From assembly GCA_041687335.1 (NCBI GenBank), contig JAWLCE010000008.1, forward strand, positions 59,149 to 123,148: a stretch of 64,000 bases of DNA, in the 5' to 3' direction. Made by a program: the position numbers and the translations under genes. The stretch's first letter is position 1; every line of letters begins with the position of its first letter. Of this stretch, positions 14,323 through 23,135 are shown piece by piece. The notes beneath the pieces are model-generated. The model did no database searches, was not told the DNA's origin, and saw only the letters and a program-made list of their open reading frames with translations. The DNA comes from JAJFUE01 sp041687335. Lineage in GTDB: Bacteria > Sumerlaeota > Sumerlaeia > MVZB01.

Positions 14323-15270
14323 CTAGAGGCGGTCCTTCTGCGGAATACCCATCACTCCGGAGCCCATCAGTGAGCCCCGGCGAATGCCCCGACGAATCGA
14401 CTCAATCTGTTCAGGCGTAACATCCGGCGGTAATTCGTTCTGCCGCTGCATTCCTTCAAACTTGCTCAACGTCTGCTCCACTTGCTGCTCGAAGCTCAGC
14501 TCGCTCGGCGTCCAGCGCACCCACACCGTGTAAGGGCCGCCCGGAATGACCTGATTATGCACGCCGTTGGTCACGCCATCGATTTGGATTCGCTGGCCGT
14601 CCTCGAGTTTGATTCCGATAGTTCCCTCGTACAGTGCTCCCAGCGCTTCGGCACCGCGGAAGCGCTTCAGCGAGAACTCGACCTGGCCGATGCCGGGCAA
14701 CTCGAGCCAAGCCAGCTCGCCGCCCCCGGCGCCCATACGGCCGACGTAGCGCTCGTCGTTGACAATCACTGGGCCGCTTGAGAAGTAGAACAGCTCGAGG
14801 CGTAATCTTGCCGGGTCGAAGGGGCGTGTGCGCTGGTCGATGACGTCGATTGAGGGGGTGACCTGCAGCGCATAACGGCGGCCAGTCGCCTCATCGCGGG
14901 CCAACTCAAGCTGGAGCGGCTTGAGGTCGGTCAAGTCGAGTTGAAAGGTGCGGGCCTCCGTCCCGCGATCGCCGCGTCCGGGTACGAGCGCCACGTCGGC
15001 CAAGAAGCGGTCGTCCTTTTCGCTGAGCCTGACTTCAACCATGAACACGCGCCCCTCGCCCGAGTAGCTGAGTCCGAGCATAGAGGATGCCTTTCCCGAG
15101 GCGCTGCCCGAGGGAACATAGGAATCGGCCGTGTCGGCCATTGAGAAAAGGACGATATTCGCCTGGCGCAATTTGAGGACGTCGCCGAACGTGCCGTCCG
15201 CAGCCGTCGCCGAAGTGAACGCCGAAAGTCCCATCAGGGCGGCGATCATGAGCATGATCTTGGGTTTCAT
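14323..15270 (-). CDS. Secreted protein of the ECF sigma operon, function unknown
   Basis: 315 residues. There is a signal peptide at 1-23 (MKPKIMLMIAALMGLSAFTS, cleavage near ATA-A). The mature part is beta-rich with no family I can name (LGLSYSGEGRVFMVEVRLSE, RLELFYFSSGPVIV). The C-terminal 60 residues are helical and charged, with VTPEQIESIRRGIRRG. ATG at 15270 is preceded by AGGAG at 15279-15283; longer frames upstream would run into the anti-sigma gene. It is the third gene of the sigma/anti-sigma transcript and may be a target or sensor component of that system. Confidence 0.65.
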   Translation of the reverse strand: MKPKIMLMIAALMGLSAFTSATAADGTFGDVLKLRQANIVLFSMADTADSYVPSGSASGKASSMLGLSYSGEGRVFMVEVRLSEKDDRFLADVALVPGRGDRGTEARTFQLDLTDLKPLQLELARDEATGRRYALQVTPSIDVIDQRTRPFDPARLRLELFYFSSGPVIVNDERYVGRMGAGGGELAWLELPGIGQVEFSLKRFRGAEALGALYEGTIGIKLEDGQRIQIDGVTNGVHNQVIPGGPYTVWVRWTPSELSFEQQVEQTLSKFEGMQRQNELPPDVTPEQIESIRRGIRRGSLMGSGVMGIPQKDRL

Positions 15271-15335
15271 CTTGTTTGCTCCTAGTTCTGTCTCGGTTCG
15301 ACGCCGGGTAAGGCGGCCGAACCTGGTTCGCCGTG

Positions 15336-15878
15336 TCAGTTGCCGGGCTCGTGGTAATGCCAGCGGTATAGGAGGCCCTCGCCGGGGAGATAGAGCGCCA
15401 CCTCGCGATAGCCCTGCTCCTCCAGCCCGGCAAGGACGGTTGAGCCCGCGCCCGAGGGGGGGGCCGGCGCACGCGGATGCGGCTGCGCCGTTGGATGCTC
15501 GCCGGCGCCGGGCGGTGGCGCAGTCGCCGGCAGGCGCAGGAAGAGCGAGAGCCCAAGCAGCAGCATGAATGAGGTGGCCACCGGCAGCGGGACCGAGAGG
15601 CGACGCTGCCACCATCGAGGCAAGTGGGCGTTGCCGGTGCTCCCGTCGGCATTTTCCTCATGCAGTTGTTGGAGCACGCGGCGTGCCGCCTGCCCCGCCG
15701 AGCGCTTGGGATAATGTGCCTGCCCAACGAGGCCCACGAGCCGCTCGAGGGCCGCCAGTTCACGGGAGCAGCCGGGGCAGTCGCAGGCATGTTCGTCCAT
15801 CGCCCGCCGCTCGGCCTGAGTCAGTGTCCCCTCGCGCAGTTTCGCGAGCGCGTTGCCTTGTTGTTTGCAATCCATCAT
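15336..15878 (-). CDS. Membrane-anchored zinc-finger anti-sigma factor
   Basis: 180 residues. The N-terminal His30-x3-Cys34-x2-Cys37 motif within HACDCPGC is the zinc-binding signature of ZAS-type anti-sigma factors. One membrane segment lies at about 97-115 (VPLPVATSFMLLLGLSLFL). The outside part is short and Pro-rich. It starts directly after the stop codon of the ECF sigma gene (TGA-ATG), so the two are co-translated. It should hold the sigma factor at the membrane until a signal arrives. Confidence 0.85.
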   Translation of the reverse strand: MMDCKQQGNALAKLREGTLTQAERRAMDEHACDCPGCSRELAALERLVGLVGQAHYPKRSAGQAARRVLQQLHEENADGSTGNAHLPRWWQRRLSVPLPVATSFMLLLGLSLFLRLPATAPPPGAGEHPTAQPHPRAPAPPSGAGSTVLAGLEEQGYREVALYLPGEGLLYRWHYHEPGN

Positions 15879-16502
15879 TCAATCCTCCGCCAGCAGTCCA
15901 TCCAGTTGGTGACGCAGTCGCCCAAGGGCACGATGCAGCCGGACGCGAACCGTCCCCGGCCGCTGGCCCAGACGCCGCGCTATCTCGTTGTAGTTAAGTC
16001 CGTCCATGAAACGCAGCAGCACAATCTCGCGGTAACGCACCGGCAGCTCCGCCACCGCATGGCGAACCTGTTCAAGCTGCGTGTCGCTGACCTCCTCCGC
16101 CCGGGGCGCAGACGCGTCGGTCAGAACCGTGAAGGGGATCTGCTCGATCGACACCGTGCGGCGCCGGCGCGCCTGGCGGACGTGGTCCGCGCAGCGCCGG
16201 CGCACGATACAACCCAGCCAGCCGACAAATGCTTCCGGCCGCCGGAGGCTGTGCAGCTGGCGGAAGGCCTGTACAAAACTCTCCTGCGCCACGTCCTCGG
16301 CTGCGTCGTGTTCACGAGTAGTCGCCATTGCCAACGCGACGCCATAGCGCCAGTAGCGCTCGACCAGTAGCCCCGCCGCTGTCTGATCGCCACCCCGCGC
16401 TCGCTCCACCAGCGCGGCGTCGCCAACAGACTCCGTTTCCAAAAGATCTTTTTCGAAAAGGTGCATTCGCTCGACCCCGCAGATCATGATGCGCTCGATC
16501 AT
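15879..16502 (-). CDS. ECF-type RNA polymerase sigma factor
   Basis: 207 residues from the first ATG; a second ATG at 16466 would give 195, nearer the usual ECF length. Region 2 is visible as LLVERYWRYGVALAMATT and DAAEDVAQESFVQAFRQL. Region 4 is ELPVRYREIVLLRFMDGLNYNEIARRLGQRPGTVRVRLHRAL, an HTH that reads the -35 element. It heads a three-gene operon with its anti-sigma factor and a secreted protein. ECF groups usually activate their own operon, but no promoter was confidently identified. Confidence 0.92.
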   Translation of the reverse strand: MIERIMICGVERMHLFEKDLLETESVGDAALVERARGGDQTAAGLLVERYWRYGVALAMATTREHDAAEDVAQESFVQAFRQLHSLRRPEAFVGWLGCIVRRRCADHVRQARRRRTVSIEQIPFTVLTDASAPRAEEVSDTQLEQVRHAVAELPVRYREIVLLRFMDGLNYNEIARRLGQRPGTVRVRLHRALGRLRHQLDGLLAED

Positions 16503-16686
16503 GCTGTCAACAAGATCGCCGGGGGAGGAGGAATGTTACAGAAAAAGTGCAAATCCGTGAAAACCATCCTTCTAGAGAGACTTTTCAGCGTTCGCTACCG
16601 CGCCAGGCTGCAGTGCAGGGAATTACGCCCCCGGCTGCGGCACCTTCCTAGCTGCGACTGCCGTCTTTCCGAGAAAGGTTTCCTTC

Positions 16687-17196
16687 TCACGTTTGATCAG
16701 CACCTTTGAGCATCTGTATTTGTGATTCCAGCCATTCGTCTGTTATTCCCGCAGCTCGTCGAACCGGGGCAACAGTAGCATCGAGACTCTTATCAGTTGC
16801 TTCAAAATGATCTCGACAGTCATCAACTTCTCGCAGCATCTGTTCACGCCCAAGCGCTGTTGTGAGCTCTAAGGCTCTATCACGGAAGAAATCATGAGTC
16901 AGCCAGTTTCTTTTGGTAAGAGCATTCCGTAGCATCCCATCGAGTTCCTCTGGAACCTTGGCAATCGATCGCAGAGCTTTCATCATCCGTCCCATGGTGA
17001 GTTCAAAGTGTTTGCTGTAGAAAGCATCCACAACCGCTTGCCATTCTCCTATGTCACGCGCAAGTTCATTTCTTGCGGGTAACACATGAACGATAAAAAC
17101 CGCATTAACCAGTCCGTGCTCAAGAACTTGTGCATGGTACATTGCAAGACCAAATCTCGCGTAAACCTCCTTGATTTGCTCAGATTCATCGTCCAT
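16687..17196 (-). CDS. Hypothetical protein with an RNxxxH (HEPN-like) motif
   Basis: 169 residues, helical. KRNWLTHDFF contains the exact R-N-x-x-x-H pattern that marks HEPN-type RNases in toxin and defence systems. An upstream helix (YARFGLAMYHAQVLEHGLV) is of the type seen in such bundles. A strong AAGGAGGAG precedes ATG 17196. The gene is AT-richer than its neighbours and sits between the sigma operon and a decayed phage gene, so it was probably acquired. No partner antitoxin is obvious, and HEPN membership is inferred from the motif and helicity. Confidence 0.55.
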   Translation of the reverse strand: MDDESEQIKEVYARFGLAMYHAQVLEHGLVNAVFIVHVLPARNELARDIGEWQAVVDAFYSKHFELTMGRMMKALRSIAKVPEELDGMLRNALTKRNWLTHDFFRDRALELTTALGREQMLREVDDCRDHFEATDKSLDATVAPVRRAAGITDEWLESQIQMLKGADQT

Positions 17197-17358
17197 TTCC
17201 GCTCCTCCTTACCGCTATTTGTTTCCCAAACCACGGGTCTTAATCGGCCGCGGTATGGAAGCAAGAACTCTTCAATCAAATAAGCATTTGGTTAGATCCA
17301 AGTCCAGCAGTTACCTTAGGTTGGCACGGTTGGGTTTCCCATCATCTCGACAACCAGA

Positions 17359-17826
17359 ATGCAATTAGCCATGCTCCAAATCCGCTACAAGGCCTCGCCC
17401 ACGGCGCGGCAGTTTCATCAGGACGGCAGCTTCTTCCGGGGCCTGATGGGGCCGATCGGGAGCGTCAAATTGGTCGTTTGCTGCGCCGAAATCTTTAACC
17501 GCGCGAATCACGCAGGCCCCCATGCCGGGGTGCGCCGCGCGCGCTGGGCCGTCATCCGCAACACCTTCCCGCAGCTGCGCACCACCACCATCAAGACCTG
17601 GCTCGACTGGTCTCCCGAGGGCCAGATCACGCACATGAACTGGAGCCCGCCCTGCACCGGCACGCTCCGCATGCCGCTGCCCGACGGCTCGCAGATGGAA
17701 CTCGAGCTGCTCTTTGTCAGCCTCGACAAGCCGCGCGACGTCGGCAAGGTGCTCTCGCTCGAGCTGACCGGCGCCTGGCTCAACGAGGCGCGCGAGATCC
17801 CCAAGGCGATCCCCCGGGACCTGTGA
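17359..17826 (+). pseudogene. Decayed N-terminal fragment of a phage large terminase subunit
   Basis: 155 codons resemble the ATPase half of phage large terminases: KASPTARQFHQDGSFFRGLMGP, RRARWAVIRNTFPQLRTTTIKTWLDW, and SLELTGAWLNEAREIP around the Walker B region. The Walker A loop reads GPIGSVKLV where GSGKS is expected, so two key residues (Gly and Ser) are substituted. The reading frame ends before the nuclease domain. The gene should be non-functional. It lies against the 3' side of tRNA-Thr, which suggests a relic of an older prophage. Confidence 0.75.
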
Positions 17827-17839
17827 GACTACCTGGCTT

Positions 17840-17878
17840 AAAAAAGAAGAGCCCCGCAGAGCTTTGATTCTGCGGGAC
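17840..17878 (-). terminator. Rho-independent terminator of tRNA-Thr
   Basis: On the minus strand, CCCGCAGA pairs with TCTGCGGG (17869-17876 with 17853-17860). An interrupted T-run ending in six Ts follows (17845-17840). It is correctly placed 8 bases after the tRNA 3' end. Confidence 0.85.
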
Positions 17879-17883
17879 TTAAC

Positions 17884-17959
17884 TGGAGCCCAAGAGCGGG
17901 ATCGAACCGCTGACCTCATGCTTACCATGCATGTGCTCTACCGACTGAGCTACTTGGGC
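17884..17959 (-). tRNA. tRNA-Thr(GGU)
   Basis: 76 bases on the minus strand. Acceptor GCCCAAG pairs with CTTGGGC; D-stem GCTC/GAGC; anticodon stem CATGC/GCATG with loop ATGGTAA (anticodon GGT); T-stem AGCGG/CCGCT with loop TTCGATC. The discriminator is T, and CCA is encoded. All four stems are intact, so the gene should be functional. A promoter-like sequence lies upstream and a rho-independent terminator downstream. Confidence 0.95.
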
Positions 17960-17977
17960 GTCGGCACGGACTCAAGC

Positions 17978-18006
17978 ATGCTATCCTACCCGGGCGCGTG
18001 ATTCAA
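17978..18006 (-). promoter_or_regulatory. Probable sigma70-type promoter of tRNA-Thr
   Basis: On the minus strand, TTGAAT (18006-18001) lies 17 bases before TAGCAT (17983-17978). Predicted transcription start is about 12 bases before the tRNA 5' end. Confidence 0.6.
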
Positions 18007-18123
18007 CTGGAAATCGGGCGGCGGCGCCTTTTTGTTTAGCCAGCGGCGCCCGGTTGTCCTATCCTTGCTGTGCGTGGTTTTCCATGCGGGAATCCCCCCA
18101 ATTTTTTCAGGTTCTGCCCCAGT

Positions 18124-20631
18124 ATGAGCTTTTCTCCATTGACCATCCTGTCCGCGGCCGCCCTGATGCTGGCCACGCTGGCCCCGGCCGCCGCCCAATC
18201 GCGCCACGCCGAAGTCATCCCGCCCCGCATCATCGCCGGCGATGCCGCCCAGGGCGGGGGCGACATCGGCGCCCATGTCCAGCTGCGCCTGGACCCCCTC
18301 GGCGGCCAGCATGCCGCCTACTACGACGCTACTTACGGTCAACTCCGCTATGCCCGCCGCGGCGGCGAGGGCCGCGACTGGACCGTGCAGGTGATCGACA
18401 CCGACGGCGACACGGGCCGCTTCAGTTCGCTCGCGATCGGAGCGCCGCAAGAGGTCCACGCCCGCGGCATGCTGCAGACCGGCAGCCGCACGGTGCAGGT
18501 CACCACCGGCACCCTGCCGACAGCGAACCTGGTGGGCGGGCGGCTGCGGGTCATGCCGGCCGGCGCGCCGCTCGAGGTCACGGCCGTCGACGCGGAGCAG
18601 AACCTGATCGAGCTGGCCGAACCCTACGCCGGCGCCACCAACGGCAATGCGCTCTTTTTCATTGAATACTACCAGCCGGCGATCGCCTACCAGGCGCGGC
18701 GCGAGGGCGAGGGCCGGCGCCTGCGCGTGGCGCGCCCCGAACTCGACGCGCGCTGGCTGGTGGAGGAGCTCGACTTCGGCTCGGGCGGCAGCTTCATCCA
18801 TACGGGGTTTGAAAGCACGATCGCCATCGACGCCATGGGCACGATCCACGTCGCCTGGCAGGACCGTACGACCTCCGAGGCCACCACCGGCGACCTGCGC
18901 TACGGTTGGTTCGACGGCTTTGGCTGGCAGCGCGAGCAGTCGTTGGCCCCCGACAGCGTCACCGGCCCGATGCGGCTGCTGGCCGACCGCAACAACCGCG
19001 TCCACCTGTTTTACCGCACCACGCGCGATGAGCTGGTGGCGCTGGCGCGCGGCCCCGAGGGCGGCTGGAGCCGTCAGGTGCTGGAAGTGACCGACCGCGC
19101 CGGCAGCGGCCTGGACGCTGTTTATTTCCCCGCCGGCGACCGCTTGTTCCTCACCAGCCGCCAGCGCCTGAGCTGGGGCGGCGCCGACAGCGGCGTGCTG
19201 CTGACCCGCGGCGACCCCACCCCCCAGGGCGGGCGCATCTGGAGCTCGACCCTCATCAGCCCGGCCGACGCCGGTTGGGGCGAGCGGACGGCGCTCGCGC
19301 ATGGCCCCACCACCGGCACGCTGGCCGTGGCCTTCCACGACGCCGAGATGGGCCGGCTGCTGATGACGCGGTTGGATTCAAATGAGGAATGGACCGAGCC
19401 AGCGGTGGTCGATGCCGGCCCCGCCGCCGGCGCCTACACCAGCGCCGGCTTCGAGGCCGACGGCCAGCGGCTTCAAGTCGCCTATTATGACTCCGCGGTC
19501 GGCGGGCTCAAGCTGGCCACCCTCGACGGCGTCAGCAGCCCGACCCTCAGCTTCATCGACGGCTTCAAGGTCGGCACCTGGTCCGCCATCGGCCTCAGCT
19601 CCACGCAGGTCATCGTCGCCTATCACAGCGAGAGCGAGGGCACGCTGCGGCTGGCACGCTGGCCGCGCGGGGGCCAGCCCGCCGAGGGCAGCGACGTGCT
19701 CATCGACGCCAGCTCGGCCGACGTCGGGGAATACGTCTCGCTGGCGGTCGATCCGCTCGACAACATCTACCTGGCCTACTACGACCGCATCAACACCGCG
19801 GTGCGGCTGGCGGTCTGGGACGGTGTGGAGTGGCACATCCGCACGGTGGCCGGGCATGAGCCTGGCCGCAACGTCGGGCGCTATATCCAGCTGGCGATCA
19901 ATCCCGAGGGCACCGATCTGGCGCTCGCCTTCCACGACGCCGACGAGCAGCGCTCGCGCTGCCTGGTCGCCCCGCTGGCCGGGGTCGACGAGCCGATCCA
20001 CGACCTGCATTTCTTCGAGGCGCCGGTGGTGCTCAATTCGGGGACCGGCCGTTTTCTGGCGCTCGCCTGGGGTCCGGAGAACGAGCTGCACCTGGCCTGC
20101 TTCGACGACAACCTCCAAGGCCCGCGCTACATGCGCCTGAGCGGCAGCGAACTGGTCAGCGAAGAGGTCGAAAGCTCGACCATGAATCCCGCCGGCTGGT
20201 TCCTCACCATGGCGATCGACCCCGCCAGCGGCAAGCCCGCGCTGGCCTACCATGACATCGGACGCGCGGCCCTGCGTTACGCCGAACGCGGAGCGGAGGG
20301 CTGGGTCGTGAGCAACCTCGATGAAATCGGCGAGACCGGGCTCTACCCGGCCATGGCCTTCGATCCCGCGCTCAAGCAGCAGTATATCGTTTATTACGAC
20401 CAAAGCGCGGGGGCAAGCCGGCTGCTGTCGCGCCCCGTCGGCGGCTCATGGCGCCTGCCGGTGGTGCTGGCCGAGGGGACACGCGGGGTGCGCCCGGCGC
20501 TGCGAATCGCCGACGATGGCCATCTGCTGATCAGCGCCTATCACCAGCGCGCCGGCGATCTGCTGCTCCACGAGACCGTCGGTCCGCCCATCGTAACCTC
20601 GGCCGGCCCGCACTGGCGTCGTTATCGATAG
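18124..20631 (+). CDS. Large secreted repeat protein, probable beta-propeller
   Basis: 835 residues. There is a signal peptide at 1-25 (MSFSPLTILSAAALMLATLAP, cleavage AAA-Q). The remainder consists of recurring blade-like units with an aliphatic-A-Y/F-H/Y-D core: VAFHDAEMGRLL, VAYYDSAVGGLKLA, VAYHSESEGTLRLA, LAYYDRINTAVRLA, LAFHDADEQRS, LAYHDIGRAALRYA, VYYDQSAGASRLL. Such units are typical of sialidase/BNR-like beta-propellers. No catalytic residues can be assigned, so a binding or structural role outside the membrane is as likely as an enzyme. The start was placed at the signal peptide; a longer upstream frame (18070) is less likely. Confidence 0.7.
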   Translation: MSFSPLTILSAAALMLATLAPAAAQSRHAEVIPPRIIAGDAAQGGGDIGAHVQLRLDPLGGQHAAYYDATYGQLRYARRGGEGRDWTVQVIDTDGDTGRFSSLAIGAPQEVHARGMLQTGSRTVQVTTGTLPTANLVGGRLRVMPAGAPLEVTAVDAEQNLIELAEPYAGATNGNALFFIEYYQPAIAYQARREGEGRRLRVARPELDARWLVEELDFGSGGSFIHTGFESTIAIDAMGTIHVAWQDRTTSEATTGDLRYGWFDGFGWQREQSLAPDSVTGPMRLLADRNNRVHLFYRTTRDELVALARGPEGGWSRQVLEVTDRAGSGLDAVYFPAGDRLFLTSRQRLSWGGADSGVLLTRGDPTPQGGRIWSSTLISPADAGWGERTALAHGPTTGTLAVAFHDAEMGRLLMTRLDSNEEWTEPAVVDAGPAAGAYTSAGFEADGQRLQVAYYDSAVGGLKLATLDGVSSPTLSFIDGFKVGTWSAIGLSSTQVIVAYHSESEGTLRLARWPRGGQPAEGSDVLIDASSADVGEYVSLAVDPLDNIYLAYYDRINTAVRLAVWDGVEWHIRTVAGHEPGRNVGRYIQLAINPEGTDLALAFHDADEQRSRCLVAPLAGVDEPIHDLHFFEAPVVLNSGTGRFLALAWGPENELHLACFDDNLQGPRYMRLSGSELVSEEVESSTMNPAGWFLTMAIDPASGKPALAYHDIGRAALRYAERGAEGWVVSNLDEIGETGLYPAMAFDPALKQQYIVYYDQSAGASRLLSRPVGGSWRLPVVLAEGTRGVRPALRIADDGHLLISAYHQRAGDLLLHETVGPPIVTSAGPHWRRYR

Positions 20632-20774
20632 CGGGCCAAGCCGGGTTTTACGTAAAAAATTCAGCCATACGCTTGACCACTGCCGCCTCCGTGCCGATAG
20701 GTGAATGTGTCGCCATATCCCGTGCCGGCGCATTCTCCGGCGCGGGCCGGTCCCCCAATCCGAGGAGTTCCCTG

Positions 20775-21248
20775 ATGAGCATGCGCCTGAGAATCAGCCA
20801 TATTGAATGCCAATCGGTCCAGATTATGACGCTGCATGGCTATTTGGCCCAACTCGAAGTTTATAAGCTCAAACGCATGATCGAGGAGGCCATTCAAGAT
20901 GGCCGCCGTTACATCGTCATCGACCTGCGCCAGGTGGATTTCATCGACAGCGCCGGCATTGGCGTGCTCCTGCATCTGCGCAAGGAATGCGCGCAGGCCC
21001 AAGGTCGCTCCGCGCTGGTGGTTCGTCAACCCTCGGGCGTCTCAAACGTGCTGACCTCAGCCAATCTGTTCTCGATCTTCTGCGTTCATGCCCGACCCGA
21101 GGACGCGCTGGAAGAGATGCTGACCACCACCGGAATTGCGGGTGGCGCCGTGGCCGAGGGGCTGGCCGCCCAGATTCAGCAACTGACCGAACGGCTGTTC
21201 CAGCTCGAACAGCGCCTGGGCATTGAGCACAACCACACCCGGGCCTGA
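20775..21248 (+). CDS. STAS-domain protein, anti-sigma factor antagonist-like
   Basis: 157 residues. Residues about 10-110 form a STAS domain: LRQVDFIDSAGIGVLLHLRKEC carries the conserved phosphorylatable Ser59 in DSAG. A C-terminal helical tail (GLAAQIQQLTERLFQLEQRLG) may form a coiled coil. Proteins of this kind bind anti-sigma kinases and are switched by Ser phosphorylation; no kinase or phosphatase gene is nearby. GAGGAG lies 7 bases before ATG 20775. A strong terminator follows. Confidence 0.82.
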   Translation: MSMRLRISHIECQSVQIMTLHGYLAQLEVYKLKRMIEEAIQDGRRYIVIDLRQVDFIDSAGIGVLLHLRKECAQAQGRSALVVRQPSGVSNVLTSANLFSIFCVHARPEDALEEMLTTTGIAGGAVAEGLAAQIQQLTERLFQLEQRLGIEHNHTRA

Positions 21249-21281
21249 CTTCCCCGGACCCGCTCCAGCAGCCTTGACCCC

Positions 21282-21318
21282 GAAGCGCGGCAGACTCCTG
21301 CCGCGCTTCCGTTTGTTC
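21282..21318 (+). terminator. Rho-independent terminator after the STAS gene
   Basis: GAAGCGCGGCAG (21282-21293) pairs perfectly with CTGCCGCGCTTC (21298-21309) with a four-base loop and a short T-rich tail. Confidence 0.8.
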
Positions 21319-21419
21319 GGCCATGTCGGATGGCTATTGAAGCCCCGGTGGGGCCAACCTATAATATGACAGCCGTCGAGCATTGAATCTGGCGCGCCGC
21401 CGCGCGCAAGGGATGCATC

Positions 21420-22424
21420 GTGATCGACTCCAGTCAACTCGCAAGGATTCACGGCCCGGTCCTGATCACCGGCGCCGGGGGGTTCATCGGCTCCCACCTG
21501 GTCGAGCTCTGCCTGGCACTGGGCCTGCCCGTGCGCGCGCTGGTTCACTATAACTCGCAGGGGCGTTGGGGTTGGCTGGAGGCCCTGCCCGAGCCCGAGC
21601 GCATCGAGATCATCGCCGGCGATGTGCGCGATTTCGATTCGGTCTGGCGCGCGATGCAGGGCTGCCCCACCGTCCTGCACCTGGCGGCCCTGATCGGCAT
21701 CCCCTACTCCTATGAGTCGCCGCTGGCCTACATTCGCACCAATGTCGAGGGCACCTATAATGTGCTCGAGGCAGCTCGCCGTCTGGGCACGGAGCGCGTG
21801 GTGGTCACCTCGACCAGCGAGACCTACGGCACGGCCCAATACGTCCCCATCGACGAGCAGCACCCGACGGTCGCGCAGTCTCCCTATGCGGCCAGCAAGG
21901 TCGGCGCCGATCAGCTCGCCCTTGGCTATCACCGATCCTTCGGGCTGCCGGTGGCGGTGGCCCGGCCCTTCAACACCTATGGGCCCCGCCAATCCGCCCG
22001 CGCCTTCATCCCGACCGTGGTGACCCAGATCCTCGCCGGCCGCCGCCGGCTGCAGGTGGGCAATCTCGCCCCCCGGCGCGACCTGACCTTCGTCGAGGAC
22101 ACCGCCGCCGCCCTGCTGGCCATTGCCGGCTGCAACGATTTGATCGGCCGGGCCACCAACATCGGCATGAATCAGGAAATCGGGATGGGCGAGTTGCTGG
22201 CCAGGATCAGCGAACGGATGGGGGTCCAGGTTGATGCCGAGGTCGAGCCCGAGCGCGTGCGCAGCGCCACCAGCGAGGTGGACCGCCTGCGCTGCGACCA
22301 TGCCCAACTGGTGACCCACACCGGCTGGCAGCCCTCTTGGGACTTGGAGCGCGGGCTGGATCGCACCATCGGCTGGCTGCGCGAGCACCAGGAGCTCTAC
22401 AAGCCGGCGGTCTATCATGTTTAG
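21420..22424 (+). CDS. LegB-like NAD-dependent sugar-nucleotide 4,6-dehydratase
   Basis: 334 residues from a GTG start. An extended short-chain dehydrogenase: TGAGGFIG at 17-24 binds NAD, and Tyr156/Lys160 in SPYAASK are catalytic. The VHYNSQGRWGWLEALPE, LAALIGIPYSYESP, TSTSETYGTAQYVPI and NTYGPRQSARAFIPT segments are characteristic of LegB-type UDP-GlcNAc 4,6-dehydratases, used for legionaminic and related surface sugars. It pairs with the nucleotidyltransferase 12 bases downstream. No further legionaminate genes are present here, so the end product is uncertain. Confidence 0.8.
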   Translation: MIDSSQLARIHGPVLITGAGGFIGSHLVELCLALGLPVRALVHYNSQGRWGWLEALPEPERIEIIAGDVRDFDSVWRAMQGCPTVLHLAALIGIPYSYESPLAYIRTNVEGTYNVLEAARRLGTERVVVTSTSETYGTAQYVPIDEQHPTVAQSPYAASKVGADQLALGYHRSFGLPVAVARPFNTYGPRQSARAFIPTVVTQILAGRRRLQVGNLAPRRDLTFVEDTAAALLAIAGCNDLIGRATNIGMNQEIGMGELLARISERMGVQVDAEVEPERVRSATSEVDRLRCDHAQLVTHTGWQPSWDLERGLDRTIGWLREHQELYKPAVYHV

Positions 22425-22436
22425 GGGGAGCCATCA

Positions 22437-23135
22437 ATGAAGGCCGTCATCCTGGCGGGGGGCCTCGGCGTCCGCCTCAAGCCGCTGACCGAGGTCATCC
22501 CCAAGCCGCTGCTGCCGATCGGCGAGAAATCGCTGCTCGAAATCCAGATTGGCCGGCTCAAGCAGTTCGGCTTCGACGAGATCTACCTGGCCACCAATTA
22601 CAAGGCCGACTACATCAACAACTTCCTCGGCGACGGCTCGCGCTATGGCGTGCGCCTGACCGTCAGCAAGGAAGAGAAGCCGCTCGGGACCGCCGGCCCC
22701 GTCACCCTGCTGCGCGACCGGCTGACCGAACCCTTCATCGTCATGAACGGCGACATCCTCTCCACGATCGACTTCGGCGCCTTCTACAACTTCGCCCTTA
22801 CGCTCGAGGCCGACCTGTGCGTCGCCATCAAGAAGATCCTGGCGCCCTTCTCCTTCGGGCATATTGAATACCGGGACAACTTCCTGACGCGCATCGAGGA
22901 GAAGCCCGATTTCGAATTCGACGTGCTGGCAGGCATCTACGTCTTCCGGCCGGCGCTGTTCGACCTCATCCCCGCCGACACCTATTACGGGGTCGACACG
23001 CTGATCCAGCGGATGCTGGCCGAGGCCCGCCCGGTCGCCAAATACGACCTGCGCGAGGTCTGGCTCGACATCGGCCAAGCCGCCGATTATGAGACCGCCC
23101 AGAACCTCTACAACGAGCATTTCGCCGACGAATGA
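22437..23135 (+). CDS. Sugar-phosphate nucleotidyltransferase
   Basis: 232 residues, a single NTP-transferase domain. The N-terminal AGGLGVRLKPLTEVIPKPLLP signature includes the catalytic Lys23. NGDILSTIDF supplies the metal-binding Asp, and the C-terminal VWLDIGQAADYETA is typical of short ManC/GlmU-like or RfbA-like enzymes. It lacks the C-terminal domains of RfbA and GlmU. Together with the LegB-like gene it probably makes an activated sugar for surface glycans. AGGGGGAGCC lies just before ATG 22437. Confidence 0.8.
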   Translation: MKAVILAGGLGVRLKPLTEVIPKPLLPIGEKSLLEIQIGRLKQFGFDEIYLATNYKADYINNFLGDGSRYGVRLTVSKEEKPLGTAGPVTLLRDRLTEPFIVMNGDILSTIDFGAFYNFALTLEADLCVAIKKILAPFSFGHIEYRDNFLTRIEEKPDFEFDVLAGIYVFRPALFDLIPADTYYGVDTLIQRMLAEARPVAKYDLREVWLDIGQAADYETAQNLYNEHFADE

